From Rhabdornis inornatus (lineage: Eukaryota > Chordata > Aves > Passeriformes > Rhabdornithidae): 64,000 nt of DNA. Location of the stretch: the NCBI GenBank assembly GCA_013397075.1, contig VWZS01002870.1, forward strand, positions 2,001 through 66,000, written 5' to 3'. Each line of letters starts with the position of its first letter. Within the stretch, counting starts at the first letter, position 1. A program made the translations under genes and the position numbers. Below are positions 9,463 through 23,419 of the stretch, piece by piece. The notes below the pieces were generated by a model. The model saw only the letters and a program-made list of their open reading frames with translations, was not told the DNA's origin and did no database searches.

Positions 9463-12400
9463 CTTTAAATTGATCACTAATACAGTCCTACACTTGAATA
9501 ACTTAATTAAATGATATTTGTATTGAAGATAAGAAGTATAGTGGTATCTTTTATAGGACTAAAGTTGAATAGCTGTGGTTTTTAATTTTAGCTTTCATTC
9601 TCTTTATTTTGGGGTCAGCATTTGTAGTAGAGTAAGTCAGGTTGCTGATGCATCACTTCTGAAGACTTCTGAAATTTCATTAAATACTCTTTTATTGCCA
9701 ATCTGCACAGTAAAACTGCCAGTGGAGGAATAGGGAAAAATCATAGAATTAGGAGAAAATAAAAAAGAAATTAATGAGCATGAAAAGATTTCCAAAGTCT
9801 GTGATGCAAAGTCCATTTCAATCTCTGATAGATTCGTCTTCTCAGCCCACCCTATGGCAATGGGAATTTGTATTTGTTCTGCATTCTGTAGTCTTGTGCA
9901 TGTTTCTATACTTGTCTGACACAGAAATTTTGAAGCAGGTATTTGATGTTTAGCCAGAACTAGGAATTTGAGGAATTAATACCACATTAAAAAAAAAAAG
10001 CAAAACAAAACCAAAACAAAACAAAAAACCAAACAAAAACCCACAAAACAACAATGACAATAAACAACCAAAAAAACCAAAAAACCAAACCAAAACCAAA
10101 AAAAGCCCAAACAAACAAAAACCCAGCAGAAAATAGAGGAAGAACTCTTAAAAAAACCAAACAAACAAAAAACAAAAAAACCTGTTCTAGTACTTAATGT
10201 TAATTTTTCAATGCTATATAATAATTTTTTAGATAGCACTTTAGACATACAAGTATCCTAAGATGTTTAAAAATGCAAGGAATAAAACCAGTCACAGAAA
10301 TAGAACTTAGTTTTTGGGGAAATTACAAATAAAACTTCAGGCCAAATTAATAGCCCTGTGAGAAAGTGAGTTTGAAGATATCTGAAGTAGATAGAAATTC
10401 AGCTTTGAGAAATGAAAGAAGACCTTACAAAGGACTTTTGAGAGGCACTAATGCCAATCCATGCCTGTATGTAGGGTATGTAGATGGAAATATTGGTCTA
10501 ACAGGGATAATGCGTAGCAAGCCATAAAGGCACTACGCAAAATTGTAAAATCAACCTGAAAAATAGCTTGGAGACAAAGATGCAATATGGTACCACCATG
10601 ATTAGTCAACCATTGTTTCCTGACAGTCTCTGTTCTCCAAAATCAAAGCATTATGTCTCAGCCTGCACTGAGTGTGTTTGGTTTTTTTCTTCTATCTCAG
10701 GTCTGTCTCTTACAGATATTAACAGTTAAAATATTCCTGGGGTCTTTAATCTTTGCATTGCAAAGACAGAACCAGTCAATAAATAGCTGCCTTATGGAGA
10801 GTACAATTATCTCAGCTAACAGGTGGATGAGTGACTTGCCTGGATTATAGTTGCATTTAAGTAGTAAAAGAAAACTATGAAATAAGAATAATTAATTTTT
10901 TTGTTGGATGGATGATGGATGGATTTTAAAATTTAAAAGTTAGTCTTAAATAAAAAGGATGTAATTTAAAAGGATGACCATTTAAAAAATATTTTTGTCA
11001 CCACCTACTTTCTTGTATTCCTTTTTATGATTGAATAGAAAAGTTTTCTGACTTAAAATACGCATTTTCATTGCTTGAAACAATAAGTATTAATTCTGTC
11101 CAAACTGTAAGGCAGTCTCTGTCTTTTGCTTATGGTCATATTGTATTATTCTGAAGGTAAAATAAATTTAAAGTTTGGTACAATGTTCCCTGTTATTAAT
11201 GCAATTATTTCTATGTGACTGTATTTGTATTGTGTTATTTTATATCTGTTGTAACAGAAGGAAAATAACATCATAGGATGACCTTATAACAATATTTCTC
11301 AAGTTTATAAAATTAATTAATCCACCACATTCTCTTTGAAATCACCTGTAAAATAATTTATTAGACATTGTGAACATGGTCACATATGCTAAACTCTGCC
11401 ATCACAGATGCTTCCATTACCTAGTCTGACAACTGGCTTTTGTCAGAACACGACCGTCTCCAAAGAGTCAAAACATGCTAATTAGACCTATGAAATGGAA
11501 AGAAATCCTGAATTTAAAAGCTGATATTTTTATCTCCACAAACCTATCTTGTGTATTCTCATTAACTATTTTTCATGCACCTCGTGACTTTAATACAAAA
11601 TATTTTTTAATCATCAGTAAAATATGTGGGTGAATTTTTCAGTTGTTTTGTTTAAAACTGTGTTGCACATATGTTACCTCACTCATGATTCAGTATATGA
11701 CTTTTTGAAATTAATTTATTTCTCCTTTTACACAAAAATGTCTGAAACTGCTAATATTAATGATTTTGCAATAAACTAGCTTGAAATGACAACTTAATAG
11801 CTTGTAATTGGCGTCTAAAAATGCCTTCTTCAGGAGCAGCACTTTCTACAAGACTGAGATATTGATCATTAGCACAATGATCCATGTCACAAGCACCTTA
11901 GTTTATCATAAACTCATTTCCTTAATGACATAAGTAAGCATTTTAATTCAGGAGATGCTTAAATAAATCAGCACAATACTGCATCTGAATGCTATCAGGA
12001 AGAACATTACTTTGTTGTATGAAAAGGTAAAACATTTTCAGCAAACACTATGAGAACAGGAGAAAACTGTGTCATGGCCTTGATAACATGGTAACTAAGT
12101 AAACATCTGAGTTACCTACCCAAAACAAAGACTTCAGAAAATTTTCCTGATAGTGCAATCCAAAGTCTGGCCTTTTTATTCTTGTTTATTTTTTATTCTT
12201 CAGAAAATTTAGAGCTGCATAAATTTGTGTATTTAATTAACAACAGAACTGTGCATAAATAAATATTTTTCTTCAAAAAACTGCTGGTCAGTCCCTTTGT
12301 ATATTGGCTGTAAGTATTCTGTGAAAAAAAGTGTTGCAGATAAGCTGTCACTAACCATCAAGAGCAGTGAAAAATAAGAACTGCAGAAGGGGAAATTCCT

Positions 12401-14227
12401 CTGCTCTGAGTCACTGCACACTATAATACCAGGTGGAAAGTTGTATTATGGTCAGATGTTGAGAAAAGAAGCTGCAGTCAGTCTGACAATACAGATGTGT
12501 ACCCAGAGGTGTATGACTGATCTAAGAGGTTTTCCACTTTTGATGCTCTGAAAATATCCATCATCCAAGAGATTCAAAACATGAGTCCTCCCAATAGGGA
12601 ATACTCAGGCTGAACAGAGGCAAGATAGATAAGAGATGGAATGAGAGTGAAAAACACTGCAAGAATGATGGACATGACTGGAGCAAATATTACCCAAAGA
12701 GCAGGTCAGAGAGAATTCTTTTCCTGTCAGAAAGTGATGATTCTCCCAAAACACTCACATAAGTGTAGAGATTTTGAGATTGTATCTTTCAGAAAATAAA
12801 ACTGATCAAACGTATGATCAAAACAAAGAAAAAGAAAACAAAAAAACAACCTTTTTTTCAGCCTGTTGGAACAATGTTACCATCAGTTTATCCTTTTTTT
12901 TTTTTTACCTTTTTTTCACTGATACAATAATACAGTATAATTTTCATTATTTTTTTCTTTCTATCATATTGTACACTACATAGAAAAGAAAATTGTTGGA
13001 TCACAAGCAATTTCCCTGTTCCTCTTCGCCAGCTCCATATTTTTTCATATTTTTTTTTTTATTTTGAAATTGTAATTATTTACATAAGAACAGTAAGAAA
13101 CAAATAAACCACTTTTTCCAGTCCTAAATCATCTGGTCACTGATGCTGTTTGTATCACCAAAGTACTCAAGAGTTTTTAAGGGAACAATAAAATATTTTG
13201 CATATTTTTCTTGCTTGAAAATGTATTAAACCTTGGCTTCAGAATTAAAATCATAGCATATGTATTAGATCAGCCTACCATTAATGTCAAACTCCAATTT
13301 CCGAACTGCAGGTGAAATCTTGACTTGAAGTGATGTTGACCAGCCAAGATCAAAATTTTACTTGAGCATTTTCTAGAGATAACCTTCAAATACAGCTAAA
13401 GCCTTTTATACAATACAGGTTATGAACCAGTTAAACATAACATGCTTAATGCCATTAACCATGGCAAGTTGTGCAGAGCTGAAAGTCTATTCATTGTATC
13501 GTTCCCCATGAAAAGGTCACCGAGTACATCATATGGACTCTATCAACAAGAAAAACCTTTGTGAAGCACATTTTAGGTGGGAGGTATGGTTTGTAGTCTT
13601 GCACAGATGAGAGCATAGATTTTCAATTTTCTGAATTATACTAACTTCTCTCCTTCAAGTACAATTTGCATTTAGGCTGGCCAGATGCATATGCACTGAC
13701 TGATGCTTAGAAAATGGAATTTTAATAAAAGATTTCAGACATGCTTTCCTTGCTATTGATCACTGTGTGCTTTGACCTAGAGAGGACCTATCTGTTGCCA
13801 TGCAGAGTGATTTGGTGATTTTGGTGCTTTGCTATAAGTTTTTGTAAGAATAAAAAATAAAAACTTGTGTGTGTAATAGCGTGACAGAAACTACTTAACC
13901 TGAAGAGAAAATAATTTATTTCTCAAAATATATGAAAAAATATTCTAAGTACATATTTTAAATTCTTAGGAAAAAATCTTGGAAAACCATTAAAGTAGCC
14001 TTTCTGTTTTAAAATGAAAATATACATGAGTGGGCTTTATTTTCAAATCAACGTATTTTAAAGAGTTATCTTTTTTCTCTATGTAGTTGATTTTTAGCCA
14101 ACTTGACAAAAGATCAATTCAATAAATTAAAGAAAAAAATTGTTATCAGCCATAACCTTGTCTTAGAATCATTAGTGCAGGCGTTAGAAAAGGAAAAACA
14201 AAGGGAGTAGCAGAGAAGGGTAAATGT
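9463..14227. other. Unique AT-rich sequence, no gene seen
   Basis: No long open frame, LTR or CR1 block was recognised apart from the A/C-rich tract at 9987-10180 and short T or A runs (for example near 12890 and 13050). Open stretches of 60-90 codons here are composed of low-complexity or random residues. Confidence 0.6.
9987..10180. repeat. A/C-rich low-complexity tract
   Basis: About 190 bp almost wholly of A and C in AAAAC, CAAA and ACCAA units. It yields a long hydrophobic frame on the minus strand (Phe, Val, Leu, Trp) that is a composition effect and not a protein. Confidence 0.85.
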
Positions 14228-14417
14228 GAAGAGTTTGCAGTAGTGATGTATGGAATAATAATGGCCAGGCCAATAAAAAAGTTAGAAATATTCATTATTA
14301 GGTAACATAAAACATGTGATCCGAAGAGTTTGCAGTAGTGATGTATGGAATAATAATGGCCAGGCCAATAAAAAAGTTAGAAATATTCATTATTAGGTAA
14401 CATAAAACATGTGATCC
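14228..14417 (+). repeat. Perfect 95-bp tandem duplication
   Basis: Copy 1 is 14228-14322 and copy 2 is 14323-14417. Both start GAAGAGTTTGCAG and end CATGTGATCC, and no difference was seen. There is no N between them. Confidence 0.93.
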
Positions 14418-17400
14418 TTCACCCCTACTCCATCTTCCCCTGTAATTAATTACTGAAAGTTACTGCTGGAGACATATGTACAGTCTGCTTTTGAAATTGG
14501 TAATACATTTGAGTCAATATAGGATACTAGTTCTAGGGTAATAATTTGAAAATTGGTGGGCTTTAAGATGGGTTTATCTTTCTAATCCACTTGGTTTGAA
14601 ACTTGTTTATACATTATACATCCCGAAAATTATAGGTAAGTGTTCTTTAAATAAAGGAATTATAGTGGATTATTTCAGGTGGAAAATGTTGAATATCTAC
14701 AGGATTTAAGTCTATTGCTTTTAGTGTTGGATCCCAATTCCAGATTTTCTTCTTTGAGGTGAATGTTTCTAATAGTTTCTTAGATGGTTTGTTAATTCTT
14801 TTGATTATGGAAATTTTTTTTAGCAAAGTCATGGAAAAGGAAAGGACTGAGTTAATATCTGAGGATTCTGCTTGTCAAGACATAGGTGAATGTTGCAAGG
14901 TAAAAGGGTGCTTTTAAATCTTTAAATTTTAGTGGGATGAAGCAAAATGACTGGGTTAAAGTTCAGGTATTTTCAGTTAGAGACAGAAGACTTCTACTCT
15001 TGAGTTGACTTACTTGAGTTTCTTGGACTTCTGTCTGGGGTTACTGGAAATGAAACCTTTGTTTATTCAACAACACAGTAATGAGGAAAAAAGAACTTAA
15101 GGCATCTCTGTACTAAAACAGTTCAGATGTGATATAATACCCACTGGAATGACCAGAATCAGCCATCTAGTGTTTTTCTGGTCATCTACAAGCAGCAGAC
15201 TCTATGTGTTATTTGGCGTTGCAGAACTATTTAAAATATCTTCACAGCTAACTCTAATGAGTGAGAATGAAGTCAAGAAAAAGATGAGTTAATGTTAGAG
15301 TAGAAAGCTAAAATCAGTTAGAGTAGCAAAAAAAATTATCCAGGAATCCTTTTCTTGGTCAATGAGCCACATACTAAAGAAGTGATGTGCCACCGTCAGT
15401 GCCACATTTCTCTTTCTCTGGCCTAGATTTAACTTCATTTCTTTTGGCAAAAACTGTGTCAGAAAGTCTCAAAGGCAACAGTTCCATAATTAACAAGAAA
15501 CTTCTCACTCAGAAGCAGCCTGTTCTATTCATTTTTGGCAGAAGTAGACTGAATTGCACTGACTGTTTTCCAAGTGTCATTAAAGGAATGGGCACATAAA
15601 AAAATTGAGATCAGGAAGTGTAGGAACTCACAGCACATCAGCCAGTCTATAGGAACTGTGTACACTTACACTAAAATAGGAAATGGGAAAAAGAGTTTTC
15701 TGCTTCATTTTTGTTCCAAGACACCATTACATTCTGTTACTGTAGGCTACCTATAAAGCAAATTTTGTAATTGCATCAAAACAATTTTTAATCTGCACAT
15801 TGTGATAATTTCTCTGGTTTTTAAAACATAAGATATTATGTCTTAAATAGTTTAATCTTGCACAGTTTGAATGTGTGAATGTAAACACAGTAAATTCATG
15901 CAAAAGCCAGTTAAGTTTACAACCTGAAAATGAAATGTAAGCAGGTGGGCTGGGCATGGAAATATGGCTGGAGCTAAGAAAACACGTCCAGGAAAGGAGA
16001 AAGGTTTGCTTGTTGTCAGAAGGCAAACTTATAATAATTCTTTATTCCTGATTCTTCCCTAATGCTGTTTGCCCATACCCAGCTCCTGCAAAACATCTCT
16101 GGCACCTTTGTGAATATGCTGATTCTACATCAGTTTTTATTGCTTGGTGTCTCATTTCCTAACCAAACAGAAATCACTTAGCAAACATCTGATCTTTGAT
16201 CTAAACAGAAATGAAAGTATATTTTATAACTCTTTGAACTGCACAGGTTTTTTAGCTCTCAACTACACATAAATATTTTTATGAATATTTAAGAATATTT
16301 AAGAATTTTAATGAATATTTAAGTAATATTTAAGAATATTACTGCAAATCTGAGTTATAATAATCAAGGCATTACAAATAGATAGCTAGTAAACTGCTAA
16401 GTACAATATATTGAAATAACAGCCTCAGGAGATGGGTGTTACTTAATGAAAACAAACAAACAAAAAACACATTTCATTTTATTTTATTTTTTATGTCTTT
16501 TTATTGCTCTTTGAAATAACTATATCATCTCTCAAAAGTATAGGGAAACATTTTTACTGTATTTACAGAAATCAAAATTATTTAGATTTTCTAAACACAT
16601 GGTATTTTCAAGAAAGTTTCCTAAATGACAGGGAGGTTGACGATCATATTTGTGAAACAGAAAACAAAAACTGAAAACTCCTAGTATCCTCTGTAAAACT
16701 AATTTTAAGCAGAATTTCACTGCATTGCTAAAGTACTCCATATACTGTCTAATTCTCAATGAACAAAGTTCCATTGGCATTGTAGTTACTCTTGGCAGTT
16801 CAGTCACATAGTCACTAGGTTCTGCTCCTGTGCACACTCAAGAGAATTAATTTACACAGGCATTCCCCAAGCATGTCTTAGATATTGTGCTCTGCACAGA
16901 ATTCAGTAGGATATTTAAATTTTTTTTCACAGTGTAAGTGAAAGAATCTCTGATTTCCTTTCTAAATAGCTCAAATCATAAACTTATTAGTGAGAGTGTT
17001 GGGAATGCAGACTGAAATCCATTCTCTATGTTAAGGTCCTTGAAACCATGTGTTTTTATTTTACAGAAGTGTCCAAGTTAAACTCTCATACTGAGAGACT
17101 CATTATAACTGCATGTAGTCTCAAAACAATTTGTCTGACAGAGATTAATATAAAATACATAACAGTCCTGAGAGCTGGAGGTAGATCTAATGACTATTAA
17201 ATAACTATTATCTGTAGTCCCAACTGGTCCACTGTAGTAACACAATGCAGAAAAACCCTGGGGACCCTGAGGAGGAAGGGGGTAGATGAGGCAGGTGGGT
17301 GCCGTTGGCTACATGCAAACCTGTCTGTGTGCATGTGCATCTATGTGTGTAAGCCTGCCATTTGAGATTTGTTAGCAAAGGATGTTTAGAAATTTGCAAG

Positions 17401-20400
17401 TCTGTATCAATGCTGCAAGCATACAATGGTTGAGTTAATATTTTTCATTTTTCTTATAAGTGTGTATGTTAACTGCACTAGATAAGTACATTCAGTTTTT
17501 TGATTACCTGTTAAGTATGGAACATTAATAAATCAATACGACACTTCAGTCTGGAAGTATTACAAGATATAAAATGAACATAATTTTTCTCTGAAAGAAC
17601 TAACTTCTACAGTCCAGAATCACTAGTGAGGGCAGCAAACTATAGAATTCCCTTGTTGCCTATCTGTGGAGCAGTGGTCTAAATATACATATATTCAGAA
17701 AAAAAAATAAAATTAAAGCTTATTTTAAAGAAAAGAGTGATCTTTGGTTCACTTTTGAAATCACTTTTAGATTAATGCTGTAAAATATGAGTCCCATATG
17801 ATTTTAAGCAACCAGTCATGTCTGAACATGAGAGGATTATTTTTTGCCAATATCAGGTTCAGTCTTCCCACACATAAGCCAGACATTTTGGGTATCACTT
17901 ACAAAGCATTATTTTTTATCCATGAAAATCTTGACGCTGATACGTTGATCTGTTTTGCACTGTGAAGAGAAGCATTTAGATAGCTAAGCCATATCCTATT
18001 TTTGTTCCTAGTTGTCTCATGTATGACCTACGTTAGTAGGGTAACAGGAAATTTTTGTATTTCTCAAGATTTAAAACAACCTTAAAATCAGGACATTTTT
18101 TCCTCTTTATTTCATTGTAGGAACTTGGACATTTCTATTTTTGTTCTCTGTACATTTTATTTGTATTCAGTTTACAAGAGACCTTATAAAAATTTTTATT
18201 AAATATTTGCGCTAACAAGAATTATGTTAGCAAAATCTGCCTGAAGAAACGAAAATTTAGCTTTTGATAGAAACAATTTATCTAAGCTATTTAAAACATA
18301 TCGATTAAATGACGGGCAAGTTGAAAAACAATGCTACCAAATATAATTAACTGATTTTGACACGCTTAGTAGGAAAAGGCATTCCGAATTGACACTTTGC
18401 AAGCACATTACACACCTAGTTCCCCTCAGAATATGTTTGAAATGCATTTGGTCATATTTTTCTTGTATAAACAACTGAACATAGTTCAATAATTAACCAC
18501 TACAAATACCTTTAATTCTGACAGGTTTGGGCCACACGGGCCGATTAGAATCTATCTTCCTTCTACTCTCTTGTAATTTTTGAAAGAAACTAATTTTTTT
18601 TTAATCAAAAACTCACTCCCCTCTATAAAACAATATTAATTAAGAGGTTTTATTTTTCCTTCTTTTGTGAAATTCTTTGGAGACTACTGGCTTTTGTAAT
18701 TTTTCTTTCCTAATCTCTTATATCATATTTCTGAACTCTCACCACAAAGTGCAGTTAGTGCTTGTTTGTTATTTGATATCAGTCCTTGCATGTATTTCCT
18801 TGCTTAGACTCATGACCTGTAATTTACTCCATAATTTATAACAGCAAACAGTATTTACAATTTAAATATTTCAGCAAAATTTAAAATCTTTCCAGAATTA
18901 CTAGATGATTTTAATAAAGCAAGAGGCTTCTTTTGTGACCAGTTATAGGATGAATTTCTTTTTGTGCACCTAAAGATGATCCTATATGCTTTCATAACAT
19001 ACACATACAGCTAAAGATATTTTGTTTTCTGGATATTACTTCTCCTGAACCAGTGGTGAAACTTTGTTTTTTTTGGTTTTTAAAAATTACTTTAAATAAT
19101 TAAATAATTAACTAATTAAATAATTTTTCTCCAGTGGAGAAAACTGGAGAAAATGAAGAAAACTTAAAAGACATTCTTTGCAGAATGACTATAACTTTCT
19201 TGATGGTTTTCTTATGTTTTATAGAGTTCCATACTAACTTGCCCATATCAATCCCATTTTTGTTTATAAACACCAGGCTGCTAAAAACTTGGTAAAAACT
19301 GTGTAGCAGATCTTTAAAATATATATTCTTTTTATAGGTAAGAAGCTGCCTAATATGGTTAAATTTCTCTTTTGTCCTTTAGAATATGGATTGTCACTAT
19401 TATAAAGTCAGAAAATATCTGGATTTTTTTTTAATGTATTTTCTTGTAGGTAGAACTGTTTCATGATGTTGTTAAAGGACTATTTTGTTTATGTCTTTGT
19501 ATGTGTAAAGATAATCCAATCTATACAACTTCGAAAGATTAAAATTCTCCTTAATAGCCAAGATGCAGAGCTTATCAGTGCAGTAAAGATTGTTTTAACC
19601 ATTTCATTCTGATGAAAAGATCTCTTTGCAATAACATTAAGAAGATCTTCATTGCCTCTCACTGTGTTTGAATTCCCACTAACAGCAATAAATATACTGC
19701 AGGCATGCTGTACTTCTGGCTTCCTCTTAAGTGTCAAGTGTTTGAAACTTTGTTTGGGGGCCAGTGAAGATTTTTTATTTTCTCATTAGAAGGAAAAAAT
19801 AAAATGTCGTAGTGTGTCCTAATTTTGGTTTTTTTGTATCCTGTCAACTGAACTCCTGTTATATTATTTCAGTAATACCCTACATCCCACTGCACGATAA
19901 AAGCATCAAGAGGTAAAGGATTGTTGGACTGTTTTCTTTTGAATTAATGACACATGTCTGCTTAGCTGAGATAATAAAAGTGTTTACATTAGCAGCAAAA
20001 TCAGTTTCTGCCTGACAGTCTAGTATCAGCTACTTTCTTTTTTGTTTTTTTAAAAGTGGATCCATTTCTTTCAGAGCTGCAGCAATCCCATTCCTGTATG
20101 GATAGTTAAGCAAACCTGCCTTTGTGCTATTAGCATTATGCAAATGAGGCTAAAATTCTTAATGCAATGACACTTTGGCTATAAAATGTGCTGTGGAGGG
20201 AAGAAAGTTGATAATGAAACAAGCATGTTCTCAGAAAAGAGAGAGAAGCAGCTAACTTCCCGTTTATTTTTTCGTACTTTATAACCATTCTACATAAACT
20301 TAAAAACAGGTCTTTGAAGTTATGCATTAGCATAATTACACTATAATACGTTTTCAGATTGGTTTTGTTTTCTTTAATTTCTTATTGTCTTATACAAAGT

Positions 20401-20500
20401 TGAGCTACATTGGAAGTATGCATTTTACATAGGACTAATCCTCCTCCTTACCATGCTCACATCAAAACAATTTTAGTTCAAAGTATGGGCCTTAAGAGTA
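14418..20500. other. Unique AT-rich sequence, no gene seen
   Basis: Frames of up to 101 codons (minus strand near 16532-16837) lack domain features or coding-like composition. A degenerate tandem of a GAATATTTAA-type unit lies at 16282-16340. A stretch near 20060-20165 has the look of conserved non-coding DNA but this is not testable here. Confidence 0.55.
16282..16340. repeat. Degenerate AT-rich tandem (GAATATTTAA-like unit)
   Basis: Five imperfect copies of a 10-12 bp unit containing AATATTTAA follow one another. Confidence 0.7.
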
Positions 20501-20516
20501 GTATGTACAGAAGGAT

Positions 20517-20564
20517 CCTTCCTTCCTTCCTTCCTTCCTTTTCTTCCTTCCTTTTCTTCCTTCC
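20517..20564 (+). repeat. CCTT microsatellite
   Basis: About 48 bp of CCTT repeats, interrupted twice by TTTTCTT. Confidence 0.92.
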
Positions 20565-21184
20565 CTACAGATCCTACTGCAGACCCCACGCTGGAAGAGA
20601 GTTCTGACATGCTTCCATGAGGTAGTAGTGTTAGGGAGTCTGGGCAGTGGTGCCACAAGAATCAATCAAGTGCCAGTTGCCTGCTAGAAATAAAGCACAA
20701 AGATTTTCTCACTGCTTTTCTATCATTAATCCCATTAGTGCTATTTCCCAGATAAAGTTAGCTTTTACAGTAATATAATTTTTATGGAACAATTTTGCCC
20801 TTACCAATCTGGGGCTTTACACTCTCACAAAAAGCAGTGAGTATAGGATAATAAGAGTTAGCCAAGAACAACATGTGGTATTATCCTTCATGCTGACTGA
20901 CCAGCCATGTTGTGCAGATTATGCTTTGGCTCTTTATGAACATTTATAAGATAATAGACATTTAGATTTTGCTCTACCTTTGAGCTTTTTCCTGTTTAAC
21001 AATGTATTACCTGCACTGGACTGACCAAAACTCAGTATCTCTCTGTGGTGTCTCAACGCCTATAAATAGAGCTTAGGAGACTGCTGGCTCTCCTTGGTGC
21101 TAGAGCGCTGCTTGCTCATGCACTGCTTGCTGTCTGCCAGAACTGCTGCTCGCCAGTCTTCAGTCCTCTGTTTATGTCACTTCA

Positions 21185-21760
21185 AGGAGTTCTTCCTGCC
21201 TAGATTTAGCATTTTTAATTTGTCCTTGTACTTTTTGAGATTCCTTGTGGCCCATTCTTCCAGCCTGTGTAGGTCCCTTTGCCCTACCCTCGAGCATATG
21301 GACTAGTTGCTCCAGTGTGCTGTCATTTGTATGCTTGATGAGATTGCACTCTGTCACCTCATCAATTACAAAGTTGTTACACAAGACTGGTCCCACAGGG
21401 AAGATTTCTGCATTACCCCACTTGCTACTGCTCTCTGGGTAGAGGACAACTCATTAACCACTACCCTCTGAGTCCAAACATCCAAACAGATGGGTTGTGC
21501 AGCCATCTGGTCCATCGATCAAACCTTGATTGGGCCTTCCTAACCTGGACACAATATTATAGGAGCCAGTGTTGAAAGAGTAACAAAGTTGGGGTAAACG
21601 ATATCCCTTGTTTTCCCTTCAGTCACATAACATAAATGATATCCCCTTCTCTCTCTTCAATCACATTTACAATCTGTTTATCATAGAAGACAATAAGGTT
21701 GATCAGAGGCAATTTACTGCTGGATTCAATAAAACAGACTCATCTCTCATTTCCCAGACT
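21185..21760 (-). mobile_element. CR1 LINE fragment (minus strand)
   Basis: Read on the plus strand it shows the reverse complement of CR1 ORF2 blocks: CATTCTTCCAGCCTGT, GATGAGATTGCACTCTGTC, ACAAGACTGGTCCCAC and ATCATAGAAGACAATAAGGT. These belong to the reverse transcriptase C-terminal region. The copy is diverged, with no open frame left, and its edges are approximate. Confidence 0.68.
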
Positions 21761-21839
21761 GGTCAGTGTACGTCTTTTATCAAGGTGGATGAAGCATTTG
21801 CCTTCCTTCCATCAGCAGAGACTTGTTCTTTCAAAAATT

Positions 21840-22473
21840 ATGGAGTGCTTTTGCAAGGACTGATGCATGGAAAAGACTTTATAACTCATAGAGAGTTATA
21901 AAGTAGGTATGCATTTATTCAGTGCTGAGGTGCATGGGGGTAATTCTTCCCAAAGCATGCACACTGAAACTTCAAACTACTACTCTATTTATTCCTTAAA
22001 TGCCTAGGATTACACAATACGCCTAATACATATTCATGTCCTAGCCTCGCTTAGTCCTGCCTACTCTCGCTTCGTATTCAAATGAACCAAAATTTCTTTT
22101 GCGCTTGCGCTTCCCCAATTCAGGGTCTCTGATGAAGGCTTCCAAATTCTTCATCACACTTGAACTTTTCAACTTTGTCTCTGGAGCATGTGTCTTAGTC
22201 ATTTGGGCACATTCCAGGCCTTGAGATTAGTTCTTGCTGGTTTAGAGTTTTGGATTTATCACTTATTATTGGTAGCCTTGCACCCCTCACCCTGTTTCCT
22301 GGCTCCATTTACCACAAAGCAGTCTGCCTGTCCTCCCGATTTTTGCAAGCATAGTAAATGTCAGGCATTCCTCATTGTCCTGGGTTTTTTGATGAACTAT
22401 TCCTTACTTTTCAATTCCCTGTCTCAGGACCTTGTTCAATTCCCTCAGTTTGCAGCCCATCAAATCCCCTACA
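21840..22473 (-). repeat. Probable LTR (minus strand, edges approximate)
   Basis: On the minus strand it begins TGTAGGGGATTTG (at 22473), has a TATA-like ATAAATAG near 21980-21990 and, about 70 bp on, AATAAA at 21914-21919. This spacing is that of an LTR U3-R unit. It lies against CR1 sequence on its left. No clean target duplication was found and the U5 end is uncertain. Confidence 0.48.
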
Positions 22474-23419
22474 CCTGTAAGTTTCCATGTGAATCTGTAC
22501 ACCAAAAGCATTTACTATTACATTGAAGTGTAAATATTATTCTGAATATTTTCTCAGAATTGTTAAATCATGTCGCTTTGCTCAGTAACAGCAGAGATAA
22601 AAGCTTAGCCTGTGAAGCTTTGCATTTTGGTTTGGTATTTTTTGCATTAGCGCTTGAAATGTACCCCAGAATGGAGCAATGGCTATAGATTACTATGCTG
22701 TTTTTCTTGCTAACAGGCAGTATATAAATAACCCTTAATATGAAATTCATAGTTTATTATCTGTACTCACTTTCAGTTATTTTATAGTTTTTGGTTACAT
22801 GCATCAAAGTATAGATTTTTGTATCTCAAGACAATGCACATGAAAGACTGGTTTCACTGAACCATGAACTGCTATTCTGAAATTATGGTTCTCAGTAAGT
22901 ATCATCACATGTGGCAGAGAGCTTGGCAGAAAAAGAATTTTCAAAACCTCAAACTTTGTTTCTATTCCACATTGGAATGGCTACAAATGTCCTTTTGACA
23001 CTGGAATTCTGTCAAAAATTGATTTTTTTTTCAAAATAAGACCTGAGGTTTTTAATTCATCTCTTTTCCTCACTCTTTCTCATTAGAGGTGACCAGGAAG
23101 CTCCTGACTGCAGAAAACTTTCCTTTGAAAAATTCATTGAAACCAATGCTCCTCTCAGGAAACATTTTGGCTTTTATAAAATTACTTTTAGTCACAGCTG
23201 TTTCAGCCAGGTTTGATACTGTAAGATTAATCATAATACAGAAGACCTGCCTAGACCTTTTAGCATAATGATAGAACTCTTGTTTAAAATCTGAGTGCCT
23301 CAGATAAATGAAAGGAATAAAAGAAGTTAGCATAGTAAGAAAAGTAGCTGGACAAAAATTTATAAATCTTTATCTGCTTTCTAACATTAGAGAAAGAAAA
23401 CAATTATTCGATTGTTATT

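Noticed and set aside
9976..10248. 90-codon hydrophobic frame on the minus strand
   Set aside because: Generated by the A/C-rich tract; its Phe/Val/Leu/Trp composition follows from the repeat.
21058..21180. TATAAATA at about 21061 followed by a GC-richer stretch, considered as a promoter
   Set aside because: No ORF, LTR end or initiator could be tied to it; chance TATA motifs are common in this composition.
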